Source: an uncultured Clostridia bacterium (GTDB lineage: Bacteria > Bacillota > Clostridia > Oscillospirales > Ruminococcaceae). From it: a stretch of 5,630 nucleotides of DNA. The DNA is taken from positions 1 to 5,630 of the forward strand of contig CANQZS010000122.1 in assembly GCA_947628385.1 (NCBI GenBank), written 5' to 3'. The notes beneath the pieces are model-generated. The model made no database searches. It saw only the letters and a list, made by a program, of their open reading frames with translations, and was not told the DNA's origin. The position numbers and the translations under genes are program-made. Below are positions 1-5,431 of the stretch, in pieces; the stretch's first letter is position 1, and each line of letters starts with the position of its first letter.

Positions 1-61
1 TATTCTATCAGATTTTCGTCTATCTCTCTACTTTTTTTTCTTAATTTTGTCCAATATCTAT

Positions 62-95
62 TGTAGTACTACAGCTGTTGCCGTGATGGAGCTCC
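62..95. promoter_or_regulatory. Short palindromes upstream of the promoter, possible operator
   Basis: A perfect 12-base palindrome TGTAGTACTACA occupies 62-73. An overlapping 8-base palindrome ACAGCTGT lies at 71-78 and another, GGAGCTCC, at 88-95. They sit about 45 to 75 bases upstream of the predicted transcription start, where an activator or repressor could bind. They do not match any operator that I can name, and palindromes this short can occur by chance. Confidence 0.25.
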
Positions 96-103
96 GCCCA
101 TAC

Positions 104-132
104 TTGACATATGCTTGAAAAAATGGTAAAAT
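104..132 (+). promoter_or_regulatory. Predicted sigma-A (housekeeping) promoter of the relP-led gene string
   Basis: The -35 box TTGACA (104-109) is a perfect consensus. It is followed by a 17-base spacer and a -10 box TAAAAT (127-132), preceded by TG at 124-125 as in an extended -10 element. Transcription would start near 139-140, giving a leader of only about 27 bases before the ATG at 167. No other equally good promoter was seen further right, so this may serve the whole string of genes. That last point is inference. Confidence 0.75.
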
Positions 133-166
133 ATAATGAAATGATCTGTTACGGAGGACTGTTTAA

Positions 167-856
167 ATGACCGTTGATATAAACGAAAGCAAGAACGAGT
201 TCGAGAAAGTGTTCAATTCCGCAAATTCTCCGGATATTGAAAAAGCCATTATAGAATTCTCTTCAAGAATGCAGATATATAACGCCGGTATCAAGGAGAT
301 ACGCACCAAGCTTGAGATACTCGATGAGGAATTCAAGGCAAAATATGCCTATGATCCTATCCATCATATAGAATCAAGACTTAAATCTCCGAGAAGTATT
401 TTGAAAAAGGTGAAAATGAAAGGCATACCCGTTACCGCAGAATCAATGTCGGCAAATATCCGCGATATTGCGGGAATAAGAGTGATATGCAATTATATAG
501 ACGATATTTACCGTGTGGCGGATCTTCTTACGGCTCAGGACGATGTTAAGCTTATACGCGTCAGGGATTATATAAAGGATCCTAAGCCGTCGGGATATAA
601 AAGCCTCCACCTTATCGTGGAGATACCGATATTCCTTTCTACGGGTCCTATGCCTATTCCGGTGGAGATACAGATACGGACGATCGCTATGGACTTCTGG
701 GCAAGTCTGGAGCATAAGCTCAAATATAAAACGGATAACATAGTTTCGGACGAGCTCAGGAGCAGACTGTTGGTCTGCGCTGAGGAGATCTCCAGACTGG
801 ATACCGAAATGCAGGATATTCATAACGCTATAACCTCTCAGAGCGTAGAGGCGTGA
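167..856 (+). CDS. relP: RelP/YwaC-type small alarmone synthetase (GTP pyrophosphokinase family)
   Basis: Cytoplasmic enzyme predicted to transfer pyrophosphate from ATP to GDP or GTP, making (p)ppGpp. The 229-residue protein consists of a single RelA/SpoT synthetase domain with no HD hydrolase, TGS or ACT domain, the usual layout and length of small alarmone synthetases. Visible motifs are SRLKSPRSILKK (70-81, nucleotide-binding region), RDIAGIRV (99-106, metal-binding Asp100), RDYIKDPKPSGYKSLHL (133-149, Tyr144 expected to stack on guanine) and VEIQIRTIAMDFWASLEHKL (166-185, catalytic Glu168). From memory, the DYIKDPKPSGY and AMDFWASLEHK segments resemble Bacillus YwaC/RelP more than YjbM/RelQ; this subfamily call is less certain than the family. 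The start is supported by GGAGG at 153-157, nine bases before the ATG, and by the promoter just upstream. In other Firmicutes such enzymes are mostly controlled at transcription, often by cell-envelope stress. The stop overlaps the possible GTG start of the next gene. Confidence 0.93.
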   Translation: MTVDINESKNEFEKVFNSANSPDIEKAIIEFSSRMQIYNAGIKEIRTKLEILDEEFKAKYAYDPIHHIESRLKSPRSILKKVKMKGIPVTAESMSANIRDIAGIRVICNYIDDIYRVADLLTAQDDVKLIRVRDYIKDPKPSGYKSLHLIVEIPIFLSTGPMPIPVEIQIRTIAMDFWASLEHKLKYKTDNIVSDELRSRLLVCAEEISRLDTEMQDIHNAITSQSVEA

Positions 857-861
857 CGGCA

Positions 862-1311
862 ATGGGCAGAATTTTTTACGATTCGCCGGTGGGTCTGCTT
901 GAAATAGTTTCTGAAAACGGAGCCGTCACTGCGGTAAGAGCGGCTGCCGTAAATACCGGAGCCTGCTTTCGCGACGAGATATGCGCTATGACCGAAAGGC
1001 AGCTTGCGGAATATTTTAACGGTACGCGCAGGAAATTTGATATTCCATTAGCTCTAAAGGGAACGGAGCTGCGGCTTTCGGTCTGGGAATGTCTTAGAAG
1101 GGTCCCGTTCGGAGAAACGCGCTCCTACGGAGAGATCGCCGCGTCCATAGGCAAGCCGTCAGCGTCACGCGCCGTCGGGAACGCCGTGGGAGATAATCCG
1201 GTACTGATAATCATTCCCTGTCACAGAGTCATACGTTCCGACGGCAGCATCGGAGGCTTCAGCGCGGGGATCAGAATGAAAAAATATCTTCTGGAGCTGG
1301 AGAGCAGGTAA
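862..1311 (+). CDS. ogt: Methylated-DNA--protein-cysteine S-methyltransferase (Ogt/MGMT family)
   Basis: DNA repair protein that removes alkyl groups from O6 of guanine (and O4 of thymine) by irreversible transfer to its own cysteine. About 149 residues, a short Ogt-type form without an Ada regulatory domain. It shows the winged-helix segment VPFGETRSYGEIAASIG (81-97), the Arg-finger region SRAVGNAVGDNP (102-113), the active-site motif PCHRVI (119-124, Cys120) and the C-terminal GGFSAGIRMKKYLLELE. Two starts are possible: GTG at 853, which overlaps the previous stop as GTGA, and ATG at 862. I prefer 862 because AGAGG at 847-851 lies ten bases upstream of it but only one base from the GTG, and because family members typically begin close to the (F/Y)YDSPVG segment. 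Translation is probably coupled to relP. Enzymatic activity is inferred from the intact motif. Confidence 0.93.
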   Translation: MGRIFYDSPVGLLEIVSENGAVTAVRAAAVNTGACFRDEICAMTERQLAEYFNGTRRKFDIPLALKGTELRLSVWECLRRVPFGETRSYGEIAASIGKPSASRAVGNAVGDNPVLIIIPCHRVIRSDGSIGGFSAGIRMKKYLLELESR

Positions 1312-1337
1312 TGCGGACGGTCCCTTTATCTTCTGAA

Positions 1338-1343
1338 AGGAGG
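1338..1343 (+). promoter_or_regulatory. Ribosome-binding site that sets the lipoprotein start
   Basis: AGGAGG lies six bases before the ATG at 1350, within a purine-rich stretch from 1336 to 1348. An earlier in-frame ATG at 1311 overlaps the previous stop and has only GGAG (1299-1302). Starting at 1350 also gives a normal short, positively charged signal-peptide N-region. Confidence 0.8.
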
Positions 1344-1349
1344 AGAGGT

Positions 1350-2576
1350 ATGCGTAAAAGAAAATTTATTATAATGATGTCCTTGTGCGCGGTACTTATG
1401 TCCTCCTGCTCAGACGGCATGGCGCCGGACGTTTCTCATCAGCCCGCTCCTACAGAAACGGCGGTCGCTTCGGAGACTGGGGAACGGACGGAAGCTCATG
1501 AAACGTCGGAAGCCGCTGCGGAAAGCACCTCCCGTAACGAGGAAACGGAAACGAGTACCGGATCATCTTCCGAAGCTAATACCTCGGAGACGCAAGCTCC
1601 GCAGGAGGAAAGCTCCGATACCGGATCGGTCACGGAGACATCGGAGACATCTCGGACGTCCGCTCCGGAAACATCTTCGGCGACTTCCTTGTCGGTCTCC
1701 TCGGCAGCTCCGGAGACCAAGGCTCCCGCCGTTACGTCAAAGGCTGCAAAGCCTCCTGCGGAGATAGTTATTCCCAAAATAAAAATGCCGCAGGCTCCCG
1801 GAACGGACGTTATCAGCGGAGATAATTCCGAAATAGATCTCAGCAATGCCTCGGAGGGCTATATCTCGGCAGTCTATACGGGTCAGTCGGCTGCTGCGAA
1901 AATAAGGATACAGTGCGGAGATGTCCGGTACGATCACGACCTTGCCGTAGGAGGGAAGCGGGAATTCTTTCCACTTATGGGAAGCGGAGATTATACGGTA
2001 TCGGTATTTGAACAGTTTTCCGGAAAAAAATACGCGCAGACCGCGTCGGGAAGCTTTTCCGTAACACTGAGGAGCCCGACGGAAATGTACCTTTATCCTA
2101 ATAAATATGTGGATTTCGACAGCGGCTCCGACTGCGTGAGAAAGGCTGCGGAGCTTTGCGCTGGACTCTCCGGTGACGTGGAGAAAATAGCGGAGATCTT
2201 TATTTTTATAACCGATAACATTACCTATGACAAGCAGCTTGCGGCTTCGGTCAAGAGCGGGTATGTTCCGGATCCGGATTCGACCCTTGCTTCAAAAAAG
2301 GGCATATGCTTTGACTATGCTTCGCTTTTTGCAGCAATGTGCCGCTCTCAGGGAATTCCGGCAAGGCTCGTTATAGGCTATGCCGATCCGGATATTTACC
2401 ATGCGTGGAATGAGGTCTACACCGATGAAACAGGCTGGATAACTCCGGAGCTGTTCCTGAAAAACAAGGGCTACAATATTGCAGACGCAACGTTTTATGC
2501 AAGCAATTCCGATAAGGAAAAGATCTCCGATTATATTTCCGATGACGGAAATTATTCGGCGGTATACAGATATTGA
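1350..2576 (+). CDS. Secreted lipoprotein with transglutaminase-like domain
   Basis: Predicted surface-anchored protein of 408 residues. It begins MRKRK, followed by a hydrophobic core and a lipobox-like LMSSC, so Cys20 would be lipidated; Met at -3 is not the commonest residue. Residues about 28-138 form a low-complexity linker rich in Ser, Thr, Glu, Ala and Pro, including a 9-base tandem repeat at 1634-1651. Residues about 165-245 look like a beta-rich spacer domain. The C-terminal third is a transglutaminase-like/protease superfamily domain: GICFDYASLFAAMCRSQGIP (318-337, Cys320), YHAWNEVYTDETGWI (350-364, His351) and YNIADATF (375-382, Asp379) supply a complete Cys-His-Asp triad. Such domains can be transglutaminases, peptidases or inactive binders, so the reaction is unknown. 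The TGA overlaps an in-frame TTG of the following pilus gene. The location next to pilus genes suggests a cell-surface role, which is inference. Confidence 0.88.
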   Translation: MRKRKFIIMMSLCAVLMSSCSDGMAPDVSHQPAPTETAVASETGERTEAHETSEAAAESTSRNEETETSTGSSSEANTSETQAPQEESSDTGSVTETSETSRTSAPETSSATSLSVSSAAPETKAPAVTSKAAKPPAEIVIPKIKMPQAPGTDVISGDNSEIDLSNASEGYISAVYTGQSAAAKIRIQCGDVRYDHDLAVGGKREFFPLMGSGDYTVSVFEQFSGKKYAQTASGSFSVTLRSPTEMYLYPNKYVDFDSGSDCVRKAAELCAGLSGDVEKIAEIFIFITDNITYDKQLAASVKSGYVPDPDSTLASKKGICFDYASLFAAMCRSQGIPARLVIGYADPDIYHAWNEVYTDETGWITPELFLKNKGYNIADATFYASNSDKEKISDYISDDGNYSAVYRY

Positions 2577-2578
2577 AC

Positions 2579-2584
2579 GGAGGA
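2579..2584 (+). promoter_or_regulatory. Ribosome-binding site that sets the GspF-like start
   Basis: GGAGGA lies nine bases before the ATG at 2594. The longer reading from TTG at 2573 would place this site inside the gene and has no good ribosome-binding site of its own, so 2594 is the better start. Confidence 0.75.
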
Positions 2585-2593
2585 CGATATATT

Positions 2594-3640
2594 ATGGCGG
2601 TCAAAATGCTTACCGATGAAGAGACTGCTTTTTTCTGCGAGCAGCTCGCTATGATAACGGAAGCGGGAATACCTCTTGCGGACGGAGTGGAGATACTTGC
2701 GGAGGAGGCAGGAGACAGGCGCTTCAAGGAAATTGCCGACCTTTTGCTGGAAAATATGAAAAGCGGGGACATCACGCTGTTTGACGCTATGGAAAAAAGC
2801 GGGATCTTTCCCGTTTATGCGGTAAAAATGGTGAAGATAGGTTCGGTCACAGGACGTATTGAGGACGCCTTGAACGGGCTTTCGGATTATTATTCAAAGC
2901 GTGCCGATCTTAAACAGACTATAAGAAGCTCTGTTTCACACCCGCTGATACTGCTTGCTATGATGACGGTAGTGGTTATCGTTCTGGTAGTAAAGGTAAT
3001 ACCTATGTTCAGGGATATTTTCTCGCAGTTTGACGATGCAGCCGCTTCCGCAGTGGAGGACAGCGTAAGCTTTGCCTACAGCATGGGCGCGGCGGTAATG
3101 ATCGTGCTTGCGGCAGTGCTGGCGGCAGCTCTCATAACGGCGCTGATGATGAAATTCCCCGCGACCCGCAGATGGCTTTCAAAGCTGTTCTCAAATTTTA
3201 TACTGACAAGAAAAATGTCGGAAGCAATGGCAATGGCTGACGTTACTTCGGCAATGAGCATGATGGCGGAATGTGGAATTTCTCCGGAGCAGTCGTTAGA
3301 GCTTGCGGAGGAGCTTACGGATAATAAGCTCGTGAAAAACAGGATCAGAAGCTGCGGGAAAATGGTGCTGGACGGAGAATATTTCGCGGACGCAGTGAAA
3401 AGCTCCGAGCTGCTGCCGGGGATCTACGCTCATTCGCTGAAGGTAGCGTACAGATCCGGAGCAATAGATCCCGCGTGGAGAAAGATAAGCAGCAGATTCG
3501 AGCAGGAATGTGACAGAATGATCTATGGAGCGGTATCGCTCATTGAACCGGTGATAATAGCGGTGCTTGCGGTGATAATCGGTTCGGTGCTTCTGACGGT
3601 AATGCTCCCGCTTACAAATATAATGACAGGTATAGGCTGA
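2594..3640 (+). CDS. Type II secretion / type IV pilus inner-membrane platform protein (GspF/PilC family)
   Basis: Polytopic membrane protein that serves as the platform linking the cytoplasmic assembly ATPase to the growing pilus or pseudopilus. The 348-residue protein has the two tandem T2SSF domains of the family. The first (about 14-138) contains LAMITEAGIPLADGVEIL and VKIGSVTGRIEDAL. The second (about 210-340) contains MADVTSAMSMMAECGISPEQ, with a more degenerate second half (VAYRSGAIDPAWRKIS where VGE..G is usual). Three membrane segments are seen near 117-138, 163-186 and 318-340; the last, beginning EPVIIAVLAVIIGSVLL, is a family hallmark. It is slightly shorter than the roughly 400 residues usual for PilC, mainly because the N-terminal extension is missing. 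It opens the pilus part of the cluster and is separated from the next gene by 31 bases that hold only a ribosome-binding site. Confidence 0.92.
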   Translation: MAVKMLTDEETAFFCEQLAMITEAGIPLADGVEILAEEAGDRRFKEIADLLLENMKSGDITLFDAMEKSGIFPVYAVKMVKIGSVTGRIEDALNGLSDYYSKRADLKQTIRSSVSHPLILLAMMTVVVIVLVVKVIPMFRDIFSQFDDAAASAVEDSVSFAYSMGAAVMIVLAAVLAAALITALMMKFPATRRWLSKLFSNFILTRKMSEAMAMADVTSAMSMMAECGISPEQSLELAEELTDNKLVKNRIRSCGKMVLDGEYFADAVKSSELLPGIYAHSLKVAYRSGAIDPAWRKISSRFEQECDRMIYGAVSLIEPVIIAVLAVIIGSVLLTVMLPLTNIMTGIG

Positions 3641-3671
3641 ATCGCCCGATAGACTGGGAAAGGAGTCCGGT

Positions 3672-4025
3672 ATGAGTGCGGATCTCAGGATCAGGAAAAA
3701 AGTAAGACCGAACAGACAGATGATACTGTCGGCGGTACTGTTCGCGCTGATCGTTATATGGCTCGTGGTATCGGCGGGGAACGCCGGCAGTGCGGCTGAA
3801 AAAAGCCGTGCAGGATCGGTACGCTCCGCTTTGATGAACAGCGTGTCGCTTTGCTATTCCATAGAGGGGGAATACCCTCCGGATATTGAATATCTCGAAA
3901 AGAACTACGGCTTCAAGCCGGACAGGGACAGATATGTGATACATTATGAATATTTCGGAGCAAATGTGCGTCCGTCGGTGACGGTAATTGATAAAAACGG
4001 TTCCGATGAAAGGACGGTGTCCTGA
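3672..4025 (+). CDS. Pseudopilin-like membrane protein, no classical leader
   Basis: A 117-residue protein with a basic N-terminus (RIRKKVRPNR), one membrane segment (about 17-35) and a small extracellular domain. The segment SVSLCYSIEGEYPPDIEYLE (58-77), the following NYGFKPDRDRYVIHYEYFGAN and the final PSVTVID resemble the compact C-terminal part of GspG/PilE-like pseudopilins, in which a helix leads into a YP..LeyL turn. However, there is no Gly-[Phe/Leu]-x-x-x-Glu prepilin cleavage motif, so it may stay as an uncleaved membrane protein. The start is supported by AGGAG at 3661-3665, six bases upstream of the ATG. I know no characterised member; the role as a minor pilin or assembly factor is inferred from position and shape. 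Confidence 0.75.
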   Translation: MSADLRIRKKVRPNRQMILSAVLFALIVIWLVVSAGNAGSAAEKSRAGSVRSALMNSVSLCYSIEGEYPPDIEYLEKNYGFKPDRDRYVIHYEYFGANVRPSVTVIDKNGSDERTVS

Positions 4026-4027
4026 AA

Positions 4028-4498
4028 ATGAACAGGGCGGATTCTAAGCGCCTGACCGATACGGTGAGCGCGGCGGGAAGCATGACGCTTTTCCTTATTT
4101 TTGCAGTCTGCTGTCTTATAATGATAGCGGCGGCGGCTTCCGCATATGGCAGAATATCCGAAAATTACGACGATACGTTTAATTCTGCGGCAGCGGTAAG
4201 GTATGTCACCAATAAGCTTAGAGCTTGCAAGGGCGCGGAGATACTTTCGGGAAATGAGCTGCTGCTTTACGATGACGGATATAAAACGCTCATTTATGAA
4301 AGCGGAGGAACGCTGTATGAAAGGCTTTTGTCTGACGGTCAGGAGGTCTCCGCAAGCGGCGGTGAGGCTGTTTTCAAGGCGGAGGGCTTTTCGGTTTCCG
4401 ACTGCGGCGGGGGACTTGCCGAGATCTCCGCAGAGGGCAGCGGGGGCAGAACGTTCAGCGCATACTGCCGTATACCGGAGGGAGGGCGGACGGATTGA
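4028..4498 (+). CDS. Single-pass membrane protein of pilus cluster (DUF4860-like)
   Basis: A 156-residue protein starting two bases after the preceding stop, so translation is probably coupled; AGGA at 4011-4014 is 13 bases upstream and weak. A short basic N-terminus is followed by one membrane segment (about 17-39, LFLIFAVCCLIMIAAAASAY). Outside the membrane come a helical part (AAAVRYVTNKLRACKGAEI, 55-72) and a beta-rich part (LLLYDDGYKTLIYESGGTLY, 78-97). This is the layout of minor pilins such as GspJ/PilW but without the Glu5 cleavage motif. From memory it resembles DUF4860 proteins, found in pilus clusters of Clostridia; that assignment needs a profile search. Cysteines at 67, 126 and 147 could form a disulfide. 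The exact function is unknown. Confidence 0.75.
   Translation: MNRADSKRLTDTVSAAGSMTLFLIFAVCCLIMIAAAASAYGRISENYDDTFNSAAAVRYVTNKLRACKGAEILSGNELLLYDDGYKTLIYESGGTLYERLLSDGQEVSASGGEAVFKAEGFSVSDCGGGLAEISAEGSGGRTFSAYCRIPEGGRTD
4477..4486 (+). promoter_or_regulatory. Ribosome-binding site supporting a TTG start
   Basis: GGAGGGAGGG ends eight bases before the TTG at 4495. It supports the rare TTG start, which is needed to give the following prepilin-like gene its basic leader; the next in-frame Met lies inside the membrane segment. Confidence 0.7.
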
Positions 4499-4965
4499 AA
4501 AGCCCTATCGCAAAGGTGCGGAAGCACATAAGATCCAACCTGTTTTTTGTGGAAATGATAATAGTACTGCTGTTTTTCAGCATAGCCTCGGCGGTGATAC
4601 TGCGTTCGTTTGCTGCGTCCGACAGGCTTGCAAAGGAAAGCAGACGTATAGAGAGCATGGCGTTCCTCGCTCAGTCGGCTGCGGAGATATATTCGGGAAC
4701 TGCGGATATTTCGGAAACGGCGGAGAAGCTGCTGTCCGGCAAGCCTTATACATATAACGAATATCCCGACGGTTCGCAGGAGATAAGCTTTTCTATGGAT
4801 ACGGAAACTACCGTAAGACTGCGTGAAAGCTCTGAGATCTATGCGGGAGGTCCTTTAAAAATACTGGAAATTTCATTTTCCGACGGCAGCGGAGGGATCC
4901 TTTATGAGACTAAGACCGGAGCATATTTTCCGGAAAGGACGGTGACGGACAGTGAACGGCAGTGA
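4495..4965 (+). CDS. Prepilin-like minor pilin with N-terminal methylation-type motif
   Basis: A 156-residue protein with a prepilin N-terminus: a basic leader (KVRKHIRS, about 15 residues) is followed by NLFFVEMIIVLLFFSIASA (15-33). In this segment Glu20 takes the conserved Glu5 place of the mature pilin and a long hydrophobic helix follows. The residue just before the expected cut is Asn15 rather than the near-universal Gly, which is unusual and could reduce or prevent cleavage by the prepilin peptidase. The rest is a small extracellular domain with beta-rich stretches (SQEISFSMDTETTVRLRE and LKILEISFSDGSG). The gene starts with TTG within ATTGA, overlapping the previous stop by four bases, behind a strong ribosome-binding site. 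It is likely a minor pilin or pseudopilin that helps initiate the fibre; this is inferred from motif and context. Confidence 0.82.
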   Translation: MKSPIAKVRKHIRSNLFFVEMIIVLLFFSIASAVILRSFAASDRLAKESRRIESMAFLAQSAAEIYSGTADISETAEKLLSGKPYTYNEYPDGSQEISFSMDTETTVRLRESSEIYAGGPLKILEISFSDGSGGILYETKTGAYFPERTVTDSERQ

Positions 4966-5413
4966 AAACAAACGTCCTGCGGGTATCGGAACGGGGTACC
5001 TTTCTATAATGATGATCTTTGTAGTGCTGTGCATGACTATGCTGGCGGCGCTGTCATATTCCGCAGCTTCTGCGGAAAAGGGATTCAGCCTGAAAAGCGG
5101 GGAATATACCGCAGAGTATTATGCTGCCGATCTTGAAGCAAACAGAACGCTTGCGGAGATCGACGGCATTGCCGCAGAATATTCCGACTATGCGGATCTT
5201 TCGTTCATATCCGAGATAGAGGAGATGGAGGGAATGGAGCTGAAACAGCTTCCGGACAGCATTGAAATAAGCTGGCTGACTCCGATAAACGACAGGCAGA
5301 GCATCAGCTCCTCGGTGAGATATTCGGGCGGAGGATATGTTATAACGGAGTGGCGGACGGTGCTTACCTCCGACACTGAAAGCAAACCGCTCAATGTATG
5401 GAGCGGAGAATGA
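4952..5413 (+). CDS. Minor pilin candidate, PilX-like single-pass membrane protein
   Basis: A 153-residue protein with a short N-terminus containing GIGTGYLSIMMIFVVLCMTM (11-30), one membrane helix (about 17-37), a helical extracellular stretch (GEYTAEYYAADLEANRTLAE, 50-69) and a C-terminal beta-rich part (SIEISWLTP, SVRYSGGGYVITEWRTVL). This resembles PilX/GspK-style minor pilins, where a hydrophobic helix continues into a long exposed helix, but the Glu5 residue is absent. It starts at GTG 4952 and overlaps the previous gene by 14 bases; the best ribosome-binding site, AAGGA at 4935-4939, is 12 bases away, so the start is less certain, though later in-frame Met codons fall inside the membrane helix. 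The family is, to my memory, common but uncharacterised in clostridial pilus clusters. The function is inferred. Confidence 0.75.
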   Translation: MNGSENKRPAGIGTGYLSIMMIFVVLCMTMLAALSYSAASAEKGFSLKSGEYTAEYYAADLEANRTLAEIDGIAAEYSDYADLSFISEIEEMEGMELKQLPDSIEISWLTPINDRQSISSSVRYSGGGYVITEWRTVLTSDTESKPLNVWSGE

Positions 5414-5431
5414 TGTCAGGGAGTGTTTGAA

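Noticed and set aside
32..39. Run of eight T as a possible terminator of an upstream gene
   Set aside because: No GC-rich inverted repeat precedes it in bases 1-31, and no upstream gene is visible.
1..66. Open frame from the left edge to TAG at 64-66, and a partial reverse-strand frame over the same bases
   Set aside because: Only about 20 codons, no start in view, low-complexity T/A-rich composition and no recognisable family.
132..137. TATAAT as the -10 box
   Set aside because: It would be 22 bases from TTGACA and 11 bases from TTGAAA (115-120), both poor spacings; TAAAAT at 127-132 has the ideal 17.
443..862. 139-codon reverse-strand frame
   Set aside because: It lies entirely antisense to the well-supported alarmone synthetase and has no family resemblance.
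1634..1651. Tandem 9-base repeat GGAGACATC
   Set aside because: It is in frame (Glu-Thr-Ser) within the low-complexity linker, so it is explained by composition and keeps the reading frame.
1496..1846. Open frames on both strands over the lipoprotein linker, including an Arg/Pro-rich plus-strand frame at 1498-1767
   Set aside because: They arise from the repetitive Ser/Thr/Glu codons of the true frame, lack ribosome-binding sites and encode low-complexity protein.
2577..2593. Possible terminator or promoter between the lipoprotein and GspF-like genes
   Set aside because: The gap is 17 bases and contains only the ribosome-binding site.
3612..3944. 110-codon reverse-strand frame
   Set aside because: Antisense to the pseudopilin-like gene, with no supporting start signal or motif.
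4203..4757. 184-codon plus-strand frame bridging two pilin-like genes
   Set aside because: It is out of frame with two genes that have membrane helices and ribosome-binding sites, and its Arg-rich translation matches no family.
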